DNA of 64,000 bases from an uncultured Curtobacterium sp. (GTDB lineage: Bacteria; Actinomycetota; Actinomycetes; Actinomycetales; Microbacteriaceae). The notes under the pieces are model-generated. The model ran no database searches. It saw only the letters and a program-made list of their open reading frames with translations, and had not been told where the DNA came from. The position numbers and the translations under genes were made by a program. The stretch is taken from the NCBI GenBank assembly GCA_913778205.1, contig CAJYUW010000044.1, positions 1 through 64,000 of the forward strand. Direction: 5' to 3'. Below are positions 17,477 through 25,602 of the stretch, in pieces. Positions within the stretch are counted from its first letter, which is position 1, and every line of letters begins with the position of its first letter.

Positions 17477-18729
17477 TGACCACACGCGGACGCACCCCCG
17501 GCCAACCCGGCCTGTTGCGCGTGCTCAACGACCGCGCGGCGCTCGAGCTCCTCCTTGACGACGGACCGCTCACCCGCAACGAGATCGCGGGGCGCACCGG
17601 CCTCAGCAAGCCCACCGCGGCCGAGATCATCCGTCGTCTCGAGACCGCCGACCTGATCCGGCCCGCGGGCACATCGGCGCAGGCCGGCCGTCGTGGGCCG
17701 AACGCCCTCGTGTACGAACCGATCACGGAGCGCGACCTCGCCGTCGCCGTCGACGTGCAGCTCGTCGACGTCCGCTCCACCGTCGTCGACGCGGTCGGCC
17801 GCGCCTACCCCGTCGCCACGCACACCATGTCCCCGGACGAGGTGCGCGCTCCCGGAGCCGACATCGTCGCGGCCGCGATCTCCCGCGCCGCCGCCGCAGC
17901 CGACGTCGACCCCGAACTCGTCACGGCGGTGGCCGTCGGGGTGCAGGCCTCGGTCGACCACACCACCGACACCCTGATCTTCACGGACGGCCTCCCCGGC
18001 TGGCCACGCGACCGTGTGGCGGCGACGCTCTCCGCCGAGCTGGGCGTGCACGTCGTGGTCGAGAACGACGCCAACCTCGCCGCCATCGCCGAACGGAGCA
18101 TGGGAGCCGGTCGCACCGTCGGCTCGTTCGCCCTGCTCTGGATGGCGGAGGGCCTCGGCATGGCGCTCGACCTCGACGGGCGCCTGCACACCGGGGCCTC
18201 CGGTGCCGCCGGCGAGATCGGCTACCTCGGTGTCCCGATCGACGCCCGCCCCATCGACCCGGCTGCCACGATCATCGCGGACCTCATCTCCGAGTCCGCG
18301 ATCACGTCGTTGGCCGCCGAACACGGGATCACCGCATCGGACGGCTCTCCCGCCTGCTGGCGCGACGTGCTCCCGCAACTGCCCGGACTCCCCGAGCAGC
18401 ACCCCTTCACGACCGCCCTCGGCGAGCGCATCGGGCACAACGTGCTCCCTGCGCTCGCCGTCGCCGACCCCGAGACGGTCGTGCTGCACGGCCCGACCGG
18501 GATCGCGGGCGGCCCCGCCCTGGCCGCCGCCGTCACCGCCTGGCTCCGGACCCGCACGCGCTGGTCCACCGCCGTCGTCGCACCCGGCGTCCCCGACACC
18601 CCCGTCCTGCACGGGGCGCGTCACGTCCTCATCGACGTGGTGCGCTCCGCGCTCGCCGCCCGGATCGACCGCATCAGCGACGATGCGTCGGTCCCGGCGA
18701 GCGCTCCCGAACCGCACCTGCGCGCCTGA
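17476..18729 (+). CDS. ROK family transcriptional repressor
   Basis: A 417-residue ROK (NagC/XylR-type) regulator. Residues 15-65 form a winged helix-turn-helix: LLLDDGPLTRNEIAGRTGLS then KPTAAEIIRRLE. The C-terminal sugar-kinase-like domain includes VVENDANLAAIAERSMG, LLWMAEGLGMALDLDGRLH and GASGAAGEIGYLG. The canonical ROK cysteine zinc motif is not obvious, as in many actinobacterial regulators. It precedes the ABC sugar transporter and glycosidase genes on the same strand and most likely represses them until a sugar or sugar phosphate binds. Confidence 0.9.
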   Translation: MTTRGRTPGQPGLLRVLNDRAALELLLDDGPLTRNEIAGRTGLSKPTAAEIIRRLETADLIRPAGTSAQAGRRGPNALVYEPITERDLAVAVDVQLVDVRSTVVDAVGRAYPVATHTMSPDEVRAPGADIVAAAISRAAAAADVDPELVTAVAVGVQASVDHTTDTLIFTDGLPGWPRDRVAATLSAELGVHVVVENDANLAAIAERSMGAGRTVGSFALLWMAEGLGMALDLDGRLHTGASGAAGEIGYLGVPIDARPIDPAATIIADLISESAITSLAAEHGITASDGSPACWRDVLPQLPGLPEQHPFTTALGERIGHNVLPALAVADPETVVLHGPTGIAGGPALAAAVTAWLRTRTRWSTAVVAPGVPDTPVLHGARHVLIDVVRSALAARIDRISDDASVPASAPEPHLRA

Positions 18730-18742
18730 TCCGCGCAGGTGC
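18714..18742 (+). terminator. Hairpin spanning the ROK stop codon
   Basis: GCACCTGCGCG (18714-18724) pairs with CGCGCAGGTGC (18732-18742) around a 7-base loop that contains the ROK stop codon. It could attenuate transcription between the regulator and the transporter operon. No U-tract follows. Confidence 0.45.
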
Positions 18743-18901
18743 CCGACCGGCACCACGCCACCCACCCGCACCACTCGAGGCACCATCACCCAGCCCTGAC
18801 CGAGGGCTCTTCGTCGCGCCAGGGAACGGGCGACCACGGTCCACCGACCGCGGCCGTCGCGCGTCCGGCGCACCGGAGCGAGAGCAGAGAGCGAGTCCCA
18901 C

Positions 18902-20242
18902 ATGTCACTCCCCAGTCCGAAGTCCCGGCGGATCGTCGCCGCCGCGGCCGTCGCCGTCTCCGGTGCGCTGGTCATCGCCGGCTGCAGTTCCGGGTCGAGC
19001 GCCGAGAGCATCGACAAGACCGCCCCGAAGAAGCTCACGGGCACCGTGTCCCTGTGGCACTTCTTCACCGGTCGTGAGGCCGGCGTCGTGCAGAGCGCGG
19101 TCGCGGGCTTCGAGAAGGCCAATCCCGGCGTCACGGTCGACATCCACGCCGGTCAGGACGACGAGAAGCTGCAGAAGGCGATCTCATCGGGGCAGAACAT
19201 CGACGTCGGTCTGTCCTACTCGACCGCGATCGTCGGGAGCTTCTGCTCGTCCGGTGCCTTCCGCGACCTCACCCCGTACATCGACCGGGACGAGGTCGAC
19301 CTGTCCGACATCCCGAAGGCGGTGCGCTCGTACACCGAGTACAAGGGCAAGCGCTGCACGCTCCCGGCCCTCGCCGACGTGAGTGCCCTGATGTACAACA
19401 AGCCGCTGCTCGAGAAGGCCGGCATCGCAGCGCCGCCGAAGACCCTCGACGAGCTGAAGACCGACGCGCTCAAGCTCACGACCTACAACGCCGACGGCTC
19501 GATCAAGCAGCTCGGCTTCAACCCACTGATCGACTTCTACGAGAACTCCCCCGAGCACTGGGCGCCGATGATCGACGGGTCGTGGCTCGACAGCACGGGC
19601 AACAGCGAGATCGGGACGTCGTCCGCCTGGAAGAAGCTCATCACCTGGCAGAAGGGCTTCGTCGACGAGATCGGCTACGACAAGCTCAAGGCGTTCACGT
19701 CGGGACTCGGGCAGGAGTTCGCCGCCGACAACGCGTTCCAGACCGGCCAGGTCGCGATGCAGATCGACGGAGAGTACCGCACGGCGTTCATCAAGGACCA
19801 GAAGCCCGACCTCGACTACGGCACGGCCCCCACCCCGGTGATGCCGGGCCTCGGGAACTACGGCTCGACGTACATCGCGGGCAACGTCGCGGGCATCGCG
19901 AAGGGCTCGAAGCACCCCGAGCTCGCGTGGGCGCTGCTGAAGTACCTCTCGACGGACACCGACGCGCAGGTCACGATGGCGAACGGGCTGAAGAACATCC
20001 CGACGATCACCTCGGCGCTCGAGTCGCCGAAGCTCGAGGTCGACGAGAACTACAAGACCTTCGTCGACGTCGCGGGCAACAAGGACACGATGACGTCCCC
20101 CGGCACCGCCGACGGTGCCGCCTACATCGGCACGTTCACGAAGTTCTGGCAGGCGTACCAGGAGAACGGCGGGAACCTGGACCAGAAGCTGAAGCAGCTC
20201 GACGAGGACATCGACAACGCCAACCAGCTGGCGGGTCCGTGA
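18902..20242 (+). CDS. ABC sugar transporter binding lipoprotein
   Basis: A 446-residue extracellular solute-binding protein (family 1). The first 28 residues are a lipoprotein signal peptide: basic MSLPSPKSRR, a hydrophobic stretch, and the lipobox VIAGC with the lipid-modified Cys at 28. The mature protein begins SSGSSAES and has SLWHFFTGREAGVVQSAV, typical of maltose/multiple-sugar binding proteins. It would sit on the outer face of the membrane and deliver a sugar to the two permeases encoded next. Its stop overlaps the permease start by one base. The start has only a weak GAG-rich upstream site. Confidence 0.92.
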   Translation: MSLPSPKSRRIVAAAAVAVSGALVIAGCSSGSSAESIDKTAPKKLTGTVSLWHFFTGREAGVVQSAVAGFEKANPGVTVDIHAGQDDEKLQKAISSGQNIDVGLSYSTAIVGSFCSSGAFRDLTPYIDRDEVDLSDIPKAVRSYTEYKGKRCTLPALADVSALMYNKPLLEKAGIAAPPKTLDELKTDALKLTTYNADGSIKQLGFNPLIDFYENSPEHWAPMIDGSWLDSTGNSEIGTSSAWKKLITWQKGFVDEIGYDKLKAFTSGLGQEFAADNAFQTGQVAMQIDGEYRTAFIKDQKPDLDYGTAPTPVMPGLGNYGSTYIAGNVAGIAKGSKHPELAWALLKYLSTDTDAQVTMANGLKNIPTITSALESPKLEVDENYKTFVDVAGNKDTMTSPGTADGAAYIGTFTKFWQAYQENGGNLDQKLKQLDEDIDNANQLAGP

Positions 20243-21312
20243 TGACCGACGTCACAACCCCCGGAACGGACAGCCTGGAGGCGCGGCCCACCCGCGCCTC
20301 CAGGCCGACCTCCCTGAAGGGGTCGTCTCCCGACCCCACCGGCAGCACCACGCGCTCGTCGCGCGGGAGCGGGCCGGGTCGGCGACGCAGCGCCGAGTCG
20401 CGGCGCCGCGTCGTCGCCCTGACGATGCTCGCGCCGGCGCTGCTCGGACTCGTCGTCTTCTTCGCCTACCCGCTCGTCGCGTCGATCGTCTACTCGTTCA
20501 CGCGGTACAACCAGCTGCAGGAGCCGCAGTTCGTCGGGCTGCTCAACTACCGGTTCCTGTTCACGCAGGACCCGCAGATCGGTGCCGCGGTGGTGAACAC
20601 GATCTGGTTCGTGGTGATCCTGGTGCCGGTGCGGATCGTGTGCGCGCTGCTCGTCGCCGGGCTGCTCAGCCGGGCGAAGGCGGCGAGCGGGTTCTGGCGG
20701 ACGCTGTTCTACCTGCCGGCCCTCGTGCCGCCGGTGGCGAGCGTCGTCGCGTTCGTCTTCCTGTTCAACCCCGGCACCGGGCCGGTGAACCAGATCCTGC
20801 GGGTCTTCGGCATCGACGGCCCGCTGTGGTTCAACGACCCGGCGTGGTCGAAGCCGTCGCTCGTGATCATGGGCGTCTGGGTCATGGGCGACATCATGAT
20901 CATCTTCCTCGCGGCCCTGCTCGACGTCCCACGGGACCTGTACGAGGCCGCCTCGCTCGACGGGGCGAACGGTCCCCAGCAGGTGCGGCACATCACCCTG
21001 CCGACCATCTCGCCGGTGATCGGCTTCGCGGTCGTCACCGGAGTGATCGCCGCGCTGCAGTACTTCACCGAGGCGGCGGTCGCGTCCGGGGTCGCGTCCG
21101 GCAAGGCGACGATCGGCGGTGGGACGGCGGCGCAGCTCGGGTACCCGGGCACCTCGCTGCTCACCTACACCGAGCTGCTGTACCAGCACGGGTTCGCCAA
21201 CTTCCAGTTCGGCTACGCCTCCGCCATGGCCGTGGTGCTGTTCGTGGTCACCGCGATCGTCCTCGTGTTCACGATGCGCCGGATCAGTGTGTTCCGACCG
21301 GAGGAGTCCTGA
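20242..21312 (+). CDS. ABC sugar permease (MalF-like)
   Basis: A 356-residue binding-protein-dependent permease. Residues 1-55 are a basic, Ser/Arg-rich cytoplasmic extension; six transmembrane helices follow, starting VVALTMLAPALLGLVVFF. The EAA loop that docks the ATPase is LYEAASLDGANGPQQVRHIT. The extension is partly encoded by a perfect 13-bp stem palindrome (20274-20304) of a family found between genes elsewhere in the window. The start overlaps the upstream stop (TGATG), and the stop overlaps the next start the same way. Confidence 0.92.
   Translation: MTDVTTPGTDSLEARPTRASRPTSLKGSSPDPTGSTTRSSRGSGPGRRRSAESRRRVVALTMLAPALLGLVVFFAYPLVASIVYSFTRYNQLQEPQFVGLLNYRFLFTQDPQIGAAVVNTIWFVVILVPVRIVCALLVAGLLSRAKAASGFWRTLFYLPALVPPVASVVAFVFLFNPGTGPVNQILRVFGIDGPLWFNDPAWSKPSLVIMGVWVMGDIMIIFLAALLDVPRDLYEAASLDGANGPQQVRHITLPTISPVIGFAVVTGVIAALQYFTEAAVASGVASGKATIGGGTAAQLGYPGTSLLTYTELLYQHGFANFQFGYASAMAVVLFVVTAIVLVFTMRRISVFRPEES
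20274..20304. repeat. Palindrome inside a coding region
   Basis: CCTGGAGGCGCGG and CCGCGCCTCCAGG are separated by five bases, a perfect 13-bp stem within codons 11-21 of the sugar permease. Half-sites of the same sequence occur at about 30640, 38995 and 63604. It encodes part of a non-conserved cytoplasmic N-terminal tail. Confidence 0.85.
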
Positions 21313-22220
21313 TGACCGCCGTCTCCCAGTCGCCGCTCGCGCGGGCGCCCCGCGGAGCGGCCCCCGGTGGTACCGTGCCGGGCTCCGCCCGTGGGCCGCG
21401 TCGGGGCCTGCTCGTGTGGATCGCCGAGCACGCCGCGCTCGTGGCCCTCGGGGTGATCACCATCGCCCCGATCGTGTTCGTCGTGCTGACGTCGCTCATG
21501 TCGAGCAACCAGGCCCTGACGGCGTCGATCATCCCGAAGCCCTTCGACTTCGCGAACTACGGGCGGGTCTTCACCGAGCTGCCTCTCGCGCAGTGGTTCG
21601 GCAACTCCGCGCTGTACGCCGTGCTCGCCACCGCGTTCATGCTCGTCAGCTCCGTGCCGGCGGCGTACGCCCTGGCCCAGATCCGGTTCCGGGGCGCCAA
21701 CGCGATCTTCACGATCATCATCGTGGCGATGCTCCTGCCCCCGCAGGTCACCGCGGTGCCGGTGTACGTCATGTGGTCCGAACTGCACCTCACCGGGACG
21801 CTCTGGCCGTTGATCCTGCCGAACCTGCTCGGCGACGCGTTCAGCATCTTCCTGCTCCGCCAGTTCTTCCTGACGATCCCGAAGGAGTACGGCGACGCGG
21901 CCCGCATGGACGGCTGCAGCGAGTGGGGCGTCCTCGCGCGGGTCGTGGTGCCGATGGCCCGGCCGGGCATCGCGTCGGCGGCGATCTTCATGTTCTTCCA
22001 CTCGTGGAACGACTATTACGGACCGCTCCTCTACGCGTCCGAGAACCAGGCGGCATGGCCCGTGGCGTACGGCCTCGCCACGTTCCGCGGCCAGCACGGT
22101 ACCGACTGGTCGATGACGATGGCGATGACCGTCGTCGTCATGGTCCCCGTCGTCGTCATCTTCTTCTTCGCACAGAAGGCATTCGTCGAGGGCATCGCGC
22201 TCACCGGCGTGAAGGGATAG
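21312..22220 (+). CDS. ABC sugar permease (MalG-like)
   Basis: A 302-residue second permease subunit with six helices, the first starting LVALGVITIAPIVFVVLTSL. The EAA loop reads EYGDAARMDGCSEWGVLARV followed by VVPMARPG. No ATPase gene is in the operon; in actinobacteria a shared ATPase such as MsiK encoded elsewhere usually energises these importers. It is translationally coupled to the first permease. Confidence 0.92.
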   Translation: MTAVSQSPLARAPRGAAPGGTVPGSARGPRRGLLVWIAEHAALVALGVITIAPIVFVVLTSLMSSNQALTASIIPKPFDFANYGRVFTELPLAQWFGNSALYAVLATAFMLVSSVPAAYALAQIRFRGANAIFTIIIVAMLLPPQVTAVPVYVMWSELHLTGTLWPLILPNLLGDAFSIFLLRQFFLTIPKEYGDAARMDGCSEWGVLARVVVPMARPGIASAAIFMFFHSWNDYYGPLLYASENQAAWPVAYGLATFRGQHGTDWSMTMAMTVVVMVPVVVIFFFAQKAFVEGIALTGVKG

Positions 22221-22227
22221 CACCACA

Positions 22228-23571
22228 GTGAAACTCACGGTCATCGGTGGCGGATCCACCTACACCCCCGAACTCGTGGACGGCTTCGCCCGGCTCCGCG
22301 ACCAGCTCCCGATCGACGAACTCTGGCTCGTCGACCCCGACCCCGAGCGACGGCGCCTGGTGGGCGGTGTCGCACAGCGGATGTTCGCGCACGCCGGGCA
22401 CCCGGGCACCGTCCACGTCACGGACGACGTGGTCGCGGGGGTGTCGGACGCCGACGCCGTCATGTTCCAGCTCCGCATCGGCGGCCAGTCGGCACGGCAG
22501 CAGGACGAGACCTGGCCGCACGAGGCGTGCTGCATCGGGCAGGAGACCACGGGGCCCGGCGGGTTCGCCAAGGCGCTCCGGACGGTGCCCGTCGTCCTCG
22601 AGTACGCCGACCTGGTGCGGAAGCACGCCAAGCCCGACGCCTGGATCGTGGACTTCACGAACCCCGTCGGCATCGTCACCCGGGCGCTGCTCGAGGCGGG
22701 CCACCGCGCGGTCGGGCTCTGCAACGTCGCGATCGGGTTCCAGCGCCGGTTCGCCCGCGAGTTCGACGTCGCGCCCGAGGCGGTCCGGCTCGACCACGTC
22801 GGTCTCAACCACCTGACGTGGGAGCGCGGGGTGCACGTCCGGTCCGCCGACGGGACGGAGCGGGACGTCCTGCCCGAGCTGCTCGCCGCCGGCACCGGGG
22901 CCCTCGACCGGATGGCGGAGAGCGTGCAAGTGCCCGCCGACCTCATCCGGCTGCAACACGCCGTGCCGTCCTACTACCTCCGCTACTTCTACGCCCACGA
23001 CGTCGTGCTCGAGGAGCAGCTCCACGAGCGCACCCGCGCCGAGGCCGTCATGGACACCGAGCGCGCCCTGCTGACGAAGTACGCGGACGAGTCCGTCGTG
23101 ACGAAGCCCGCAGAGCTCGCGCAGCGTGGCGGGGCCTACTACTCCGAGGCCGCGATCGACGTGCTGTCCTCGATCCTCGGCGACCGCGGGGACGTGCAGG
23201 TCCTCAACGTGCGGAACGACGGCACGTTCCCGTTCCTCCCCGACGACCACGTCATCGAGGTCCCCGCGCGTGTCACCCGACAGGCGATCACCCCGCTTCC
23301 GGTAGCACCGCTCGCCCCGGACATGGCCGGACTCGTGGCGCACGTCGCCGGGTACGAGCGGCTCGCGCTCGAGGCCGCGGTGCGCGGCGGACGCGACCGT
23401 GTCCTCCGCGCGATGTGGGCGCACCCGCTCGTCGGACAGGTCGACCGGGCCGAACGCCTCACGGACCTGCTCCTCGCGGCGAACGCGGACCTCATCCCGT
23501 GGGCACGCGACGGAGCGGTCCGCACCCGCGGCGCTGCGGCACACGGTGCCGTCGCCACGGAGGCACGGTGA
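22228..23571 (+). CDS. GH4 6-phospho-beta-glucosidase-type enzyme
   Basis: A 447-residue family 4 glycosidase, which needs NAD and Mn2+ and acts by an oxidation-elimination mechanism. The NAD-binding loop is LTVIGGGSTYTPELV at the N-terminus. The metal ligands are Cys165 in LCNVAIGFQRRF and His195 in VGLNHLTWERG; the GPGGFAKALRTVP segment is also typical. The family includes phospho-beta-glucosidases (CelF/LicH-like) and some enzymes using unphosphorylated sugars. The GTG start is preceded by GAAGGG inside the end of the permease gene. Context with an ABC importer suggests that a beta-glucoside or related disaccharide is the substrate. Confidence 0.88.
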   Translation: MKLTVIGGGSTYTPELVDGFARLRDQLPIDELWLVDPDPERRRLVGGVAQRMFAHAGHPGTVHVTDDVVAGVSDADAVMFQLRIGGQSARQQDETWPHEACCIGQETTGPGGFAKALRTVPVVLEYADLVRKHAKPDAWIVDFTNPVGIVTRALLEAGHRAVGLCNVAIGFQRRFAREFDVAPEAVRLDHVGLNHLTWERGVHVRSADGTERDVLPELLAAGTGALDRMAESVQVPADLIRLQHAVPSYYLRYFYAHDVVLEEQLHERTRAEAVMDTERALLTKYADESVVTKPAELAQRGGAYYSEAAIDVLSSILGDRGDVQVLNVRNDGTFPFLPDDHVIEVPARVTRQAITPLPVAPLAPDMAGLVAHVAGYERLALEAAVRGGRDRVLRAMWAHPLVGQVDRAERLTDLLLAANADLIPWARDGAVRTRGAAAHGAVATEAR

Positions 23572-24758
23572 CCACCGCGGACGACGTGGTCCGCGAGACC
23601 CGGACGGCAGACGCTGCGACCGGCACGGCGAACGCACGGTCCGGCACCGCGGGCCCACCGGCCGGCACGGCGGAGCGCCACGGGCCGTCGGGCCGGGGCG
23701 GCGCCCTGCGCGCCCGCGGCGGTGCGCGCGCGGACGGCAGCGGCCACGCGGACGCCGTCGTGCTCGCGGTCGACGGGGGCGGGAGCAAGACCGACGTCGT
23801 GGCGATCGGCCTCGACGGGTCCCTCGTCGCCCATGCCCGCGGTCCGGGGACGAACCCGCAGTCCCGGGGCTGGTCCGCCACCGGGCCGGTGCTCGACGAG
23901 GTCCGCGCCCGGGTGCTCGCCGAGATCGGCACCCGGGAGGTCCGGACCACCCACGTCTACCTCGCCGGACTCGACCTGGACGACGAGCTCGTCGCGGCCC
24001 AGGCGGCACTCGCGCACTGGGCCGAGGACGGCGGCGCGCCGAGCGTGCTCGACAACGACCTCTTCGCGCTGCTGCGGGCGGGGACGCTCTCGCCGGACGC
24101 GGCAGCCGTCGTGTGCGGCACCGGCATCAACGCCCTCGCGGTCCGTGCCGACGGTGCGACGGTGCGGTACCCGGCGATCGGGGACGTCTCCGGCGACTGG
24201 GGCGGTGGCGCCTACCTGGGGAACCGGGCGCTCTGGTACGCCGCCCGGGCCGAGGACGGCCGCGGCTCGACGACGGCGCTCGAGGACGCGGTCCCGCGGT
24301 CGCTCGGGTTCCGGTCGGTCCGTGAGGTCACCGAGGCCCTGCACTTCGGTCGGCTCGACCCCGGCGCGGTCGGACGGCTCTGCCCGGTGTTGTTCGACGT
24401 CGCGGGGGCCGGGGACGACGTCGCCCGGTCCGTGGTCGAGCGCCAGGCGGAGGAGATCGTCGTGATGGCCTCGGTCGCCCTGGAGCGGCTCGACCTCGGT
24501 GGAGCGGGCTCGGCGGTGCCGGTGGTCCTCGGCGGGGGTGTCCTCGCCGCCCGGCACCCGCTCCTGGTGGACCCGGTCGTCGCCGGGTTCGCGGCGCGTG
24601 TGCCCGGAGCGGTGCCGACGTGGGTCACCGATCCCCCGGTGCTCGGTGCCGGCCTCGCAGCGCTCGAGTCCGTCGGTGCCGGGCCGGAGGCTCTCGACCG
24701 GTACCGCGCAGCGGTCAGGGCACGCGAGTTCGCCTCGACGGCCGCGCCGATCACCTGA
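23568..24758 (+). CDS. BadF/BcrA-type sugar kinase
   Basis: A 396-residue ATPase of the BadF/BadG/BcrA/BcrD family, which includes N-acetylglucosamine kinases. The phosphate-1 loop is VVLAVDGGGSKTDVVAIG (residues 63-80), followed by GTNPQSRGW, a VCGTGINALAV segment and IGDVSGDWGGGAYLG. Residues 1-60 are a low-complexity Ala/Gly/Arg/Thr extension with no family counterpart. Translation may begin at the GTG overlapping the glycosidase stop (GTGA) or at a later codon. It probably phosphorylates the imported sugar or the sugar released by the GH4 enzyme. Confidence 0.85.
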   Translation: MTTADDVVRETRTADAATGTANARSGTAGPPAGTAERHGPSGRGGALRARGGARADGSGHADAVVLAVDGGGSKTDVVAIGLDGSLVAHARGPGTNPQSRGWSATGPVLDEVRARVLAEIGTREVRTTHVYLAGLDLDDELVAAQAALAHWAEDGGAPSVLDNDLFALLRAGTLSPDAAAVVCGTGINALAVRADGATVRYPAIGDVSGDWGGGAYLGNRALWYAARAEDGRGSTTALEDAVPRSLGFRSVREVTEALHFGRLDPGAVGRLCPVLFDVAGAGDDVARSVVERQAEEIVVMASVALERLDLGGAGSAVPVVLGGGVLAARHPLLVDPVVAGFAARVPGAVPTWVTDPPVLGAGLAALESVGAGPEALDRYRAAVRAREFASTAAPIT

Positions 24759-24770
24759 CTGCAGCACACG

Positions 24771-24814
24771 CGGACCGGAGGCCCGTGGCGGCGCCGCCAC
24801 GGGCCTCCCGTCCG
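24771..24814. terminator. Strong bidirectional hairpin terminator
   Basis: GAGGCCCGTGGCGGC and GCCGCCACGGGCCTC (24778-24807) form a perfect 30-base palindrome with no loop, extended by a CGGAC/GTCCG-type outer stem. It lies between the convergent kinase and methyltransferase genes and belongs to the GGAGGCCCG palindrome family. Confidence 0.75.
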
Positions 24815-24882
24815 TCGCGGGACCGCGCCGCGCGCTCCTCCCGACCCCGCGCACGATCCGCCGAGCGCCGGAGGTGAGCCGG

Positions 24883-25602
24883 TCAGGCGTCGCGCACGGC
24901 GAGCACCCGGTGCGGGGCGACCGCCTCGGCGATCCAGCCCGCGGGCAGCACGCGCCGCAGCTCCTCCACCGTGTAGCTGCGCCGGATCGAACGGAGGCCG
25001 TCGACGCGCACGAAGGTCCCCGCCGCCACCAGGGGCGACGCGAGCGCGTACGACCGGTAGGCACCGCGGGACCGACGGATGTCGGAGTGCACGACCCTGC
25101 TCGTGGCGAGGCGCGCGGAGTCGGCCAGGAAGCCCGGACGGTCGTCCTCGGCGAGGTGGTGGAGCACGTGGTTCGACACGACCACGTCGAACTCATCGCC
25201 CGCTGCGACCAGGTCGGCGCTCGACCGCTCCCGGAACGTCGCGCCCCCGGCACGTGCCCGGGTGGCCGCGGCGATCGCTCGCGGGTCCGGGTCGATGCCG
25301 ACGACCTCGACCTCGAACCCGTCGCTCGCGGCCCAGCGCACGAGTGCGCGGGCGAGGTCGCCGCCACCGCAGCCGAGGTCGAGGACACGCCCGCGACCCG
25401 TCGCCGGCAGCGCGGGCATCACGTGGGTGCGCCAGACGGTCCGCCACCCGCTCACGAGGGCGTTCACGACCGCGAAGCGTCGGAACGTGCGGTCGAGGAC
25501 ACGCGGGTCGCAGTCGGGGTCGTCCATGCGCTCCCGCAGGGCGAGGTCGCGTACCGACAGGTCGACCGGGAGGCGCGGTGCGGCCCCGTCGCGGCGGCTC
25601 AC
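24883..25602 (-). CDS. Class I SAM-dependent methyltransferase
   Basis: A 239-residue methyltransferase. Motif I is VLDLGCGGGDLARALV, motif II VVGIDPDPRAIAAA, and a post-I region FDVVVSNHVLHHLAEDD. The GTG start overlaps the stop of the type III polyketide synthase gene (GTGA), so the two are co-translated. Such pairs O- or C-methylate alkylresorcinol or pyrone products of the synthase. The usual third partner, a FAD oxidoreductase or UbiA-like enzyme, is not seen here. The chosen start lies far downstream of the frame's first possible start, whose extra sequence is an antisense image of the synthase's repetitive tail. Confidence 0.88.
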   Translation of the reverse strand: MSRRDGAAPRLPVDLSVRDLALRERMDDPDCDPRVLDRTFRRFAVVNALVSGWRTVWRTHVMPALPATGRGRVLDLGCGGGDLARALVRWAASDGFEVEVVGIDPDPRAIAAATRARAGGATFRERSSADLVAAGDEFDVVVSNHVLHHLAEDDRPGFLADSARLATSRVVHSDIRRSRGAYRSYALASPLVAAGTFVRVDGLRSIRRSYTVEELRRVLPAGWIAEAVAPHRVLAVRDA

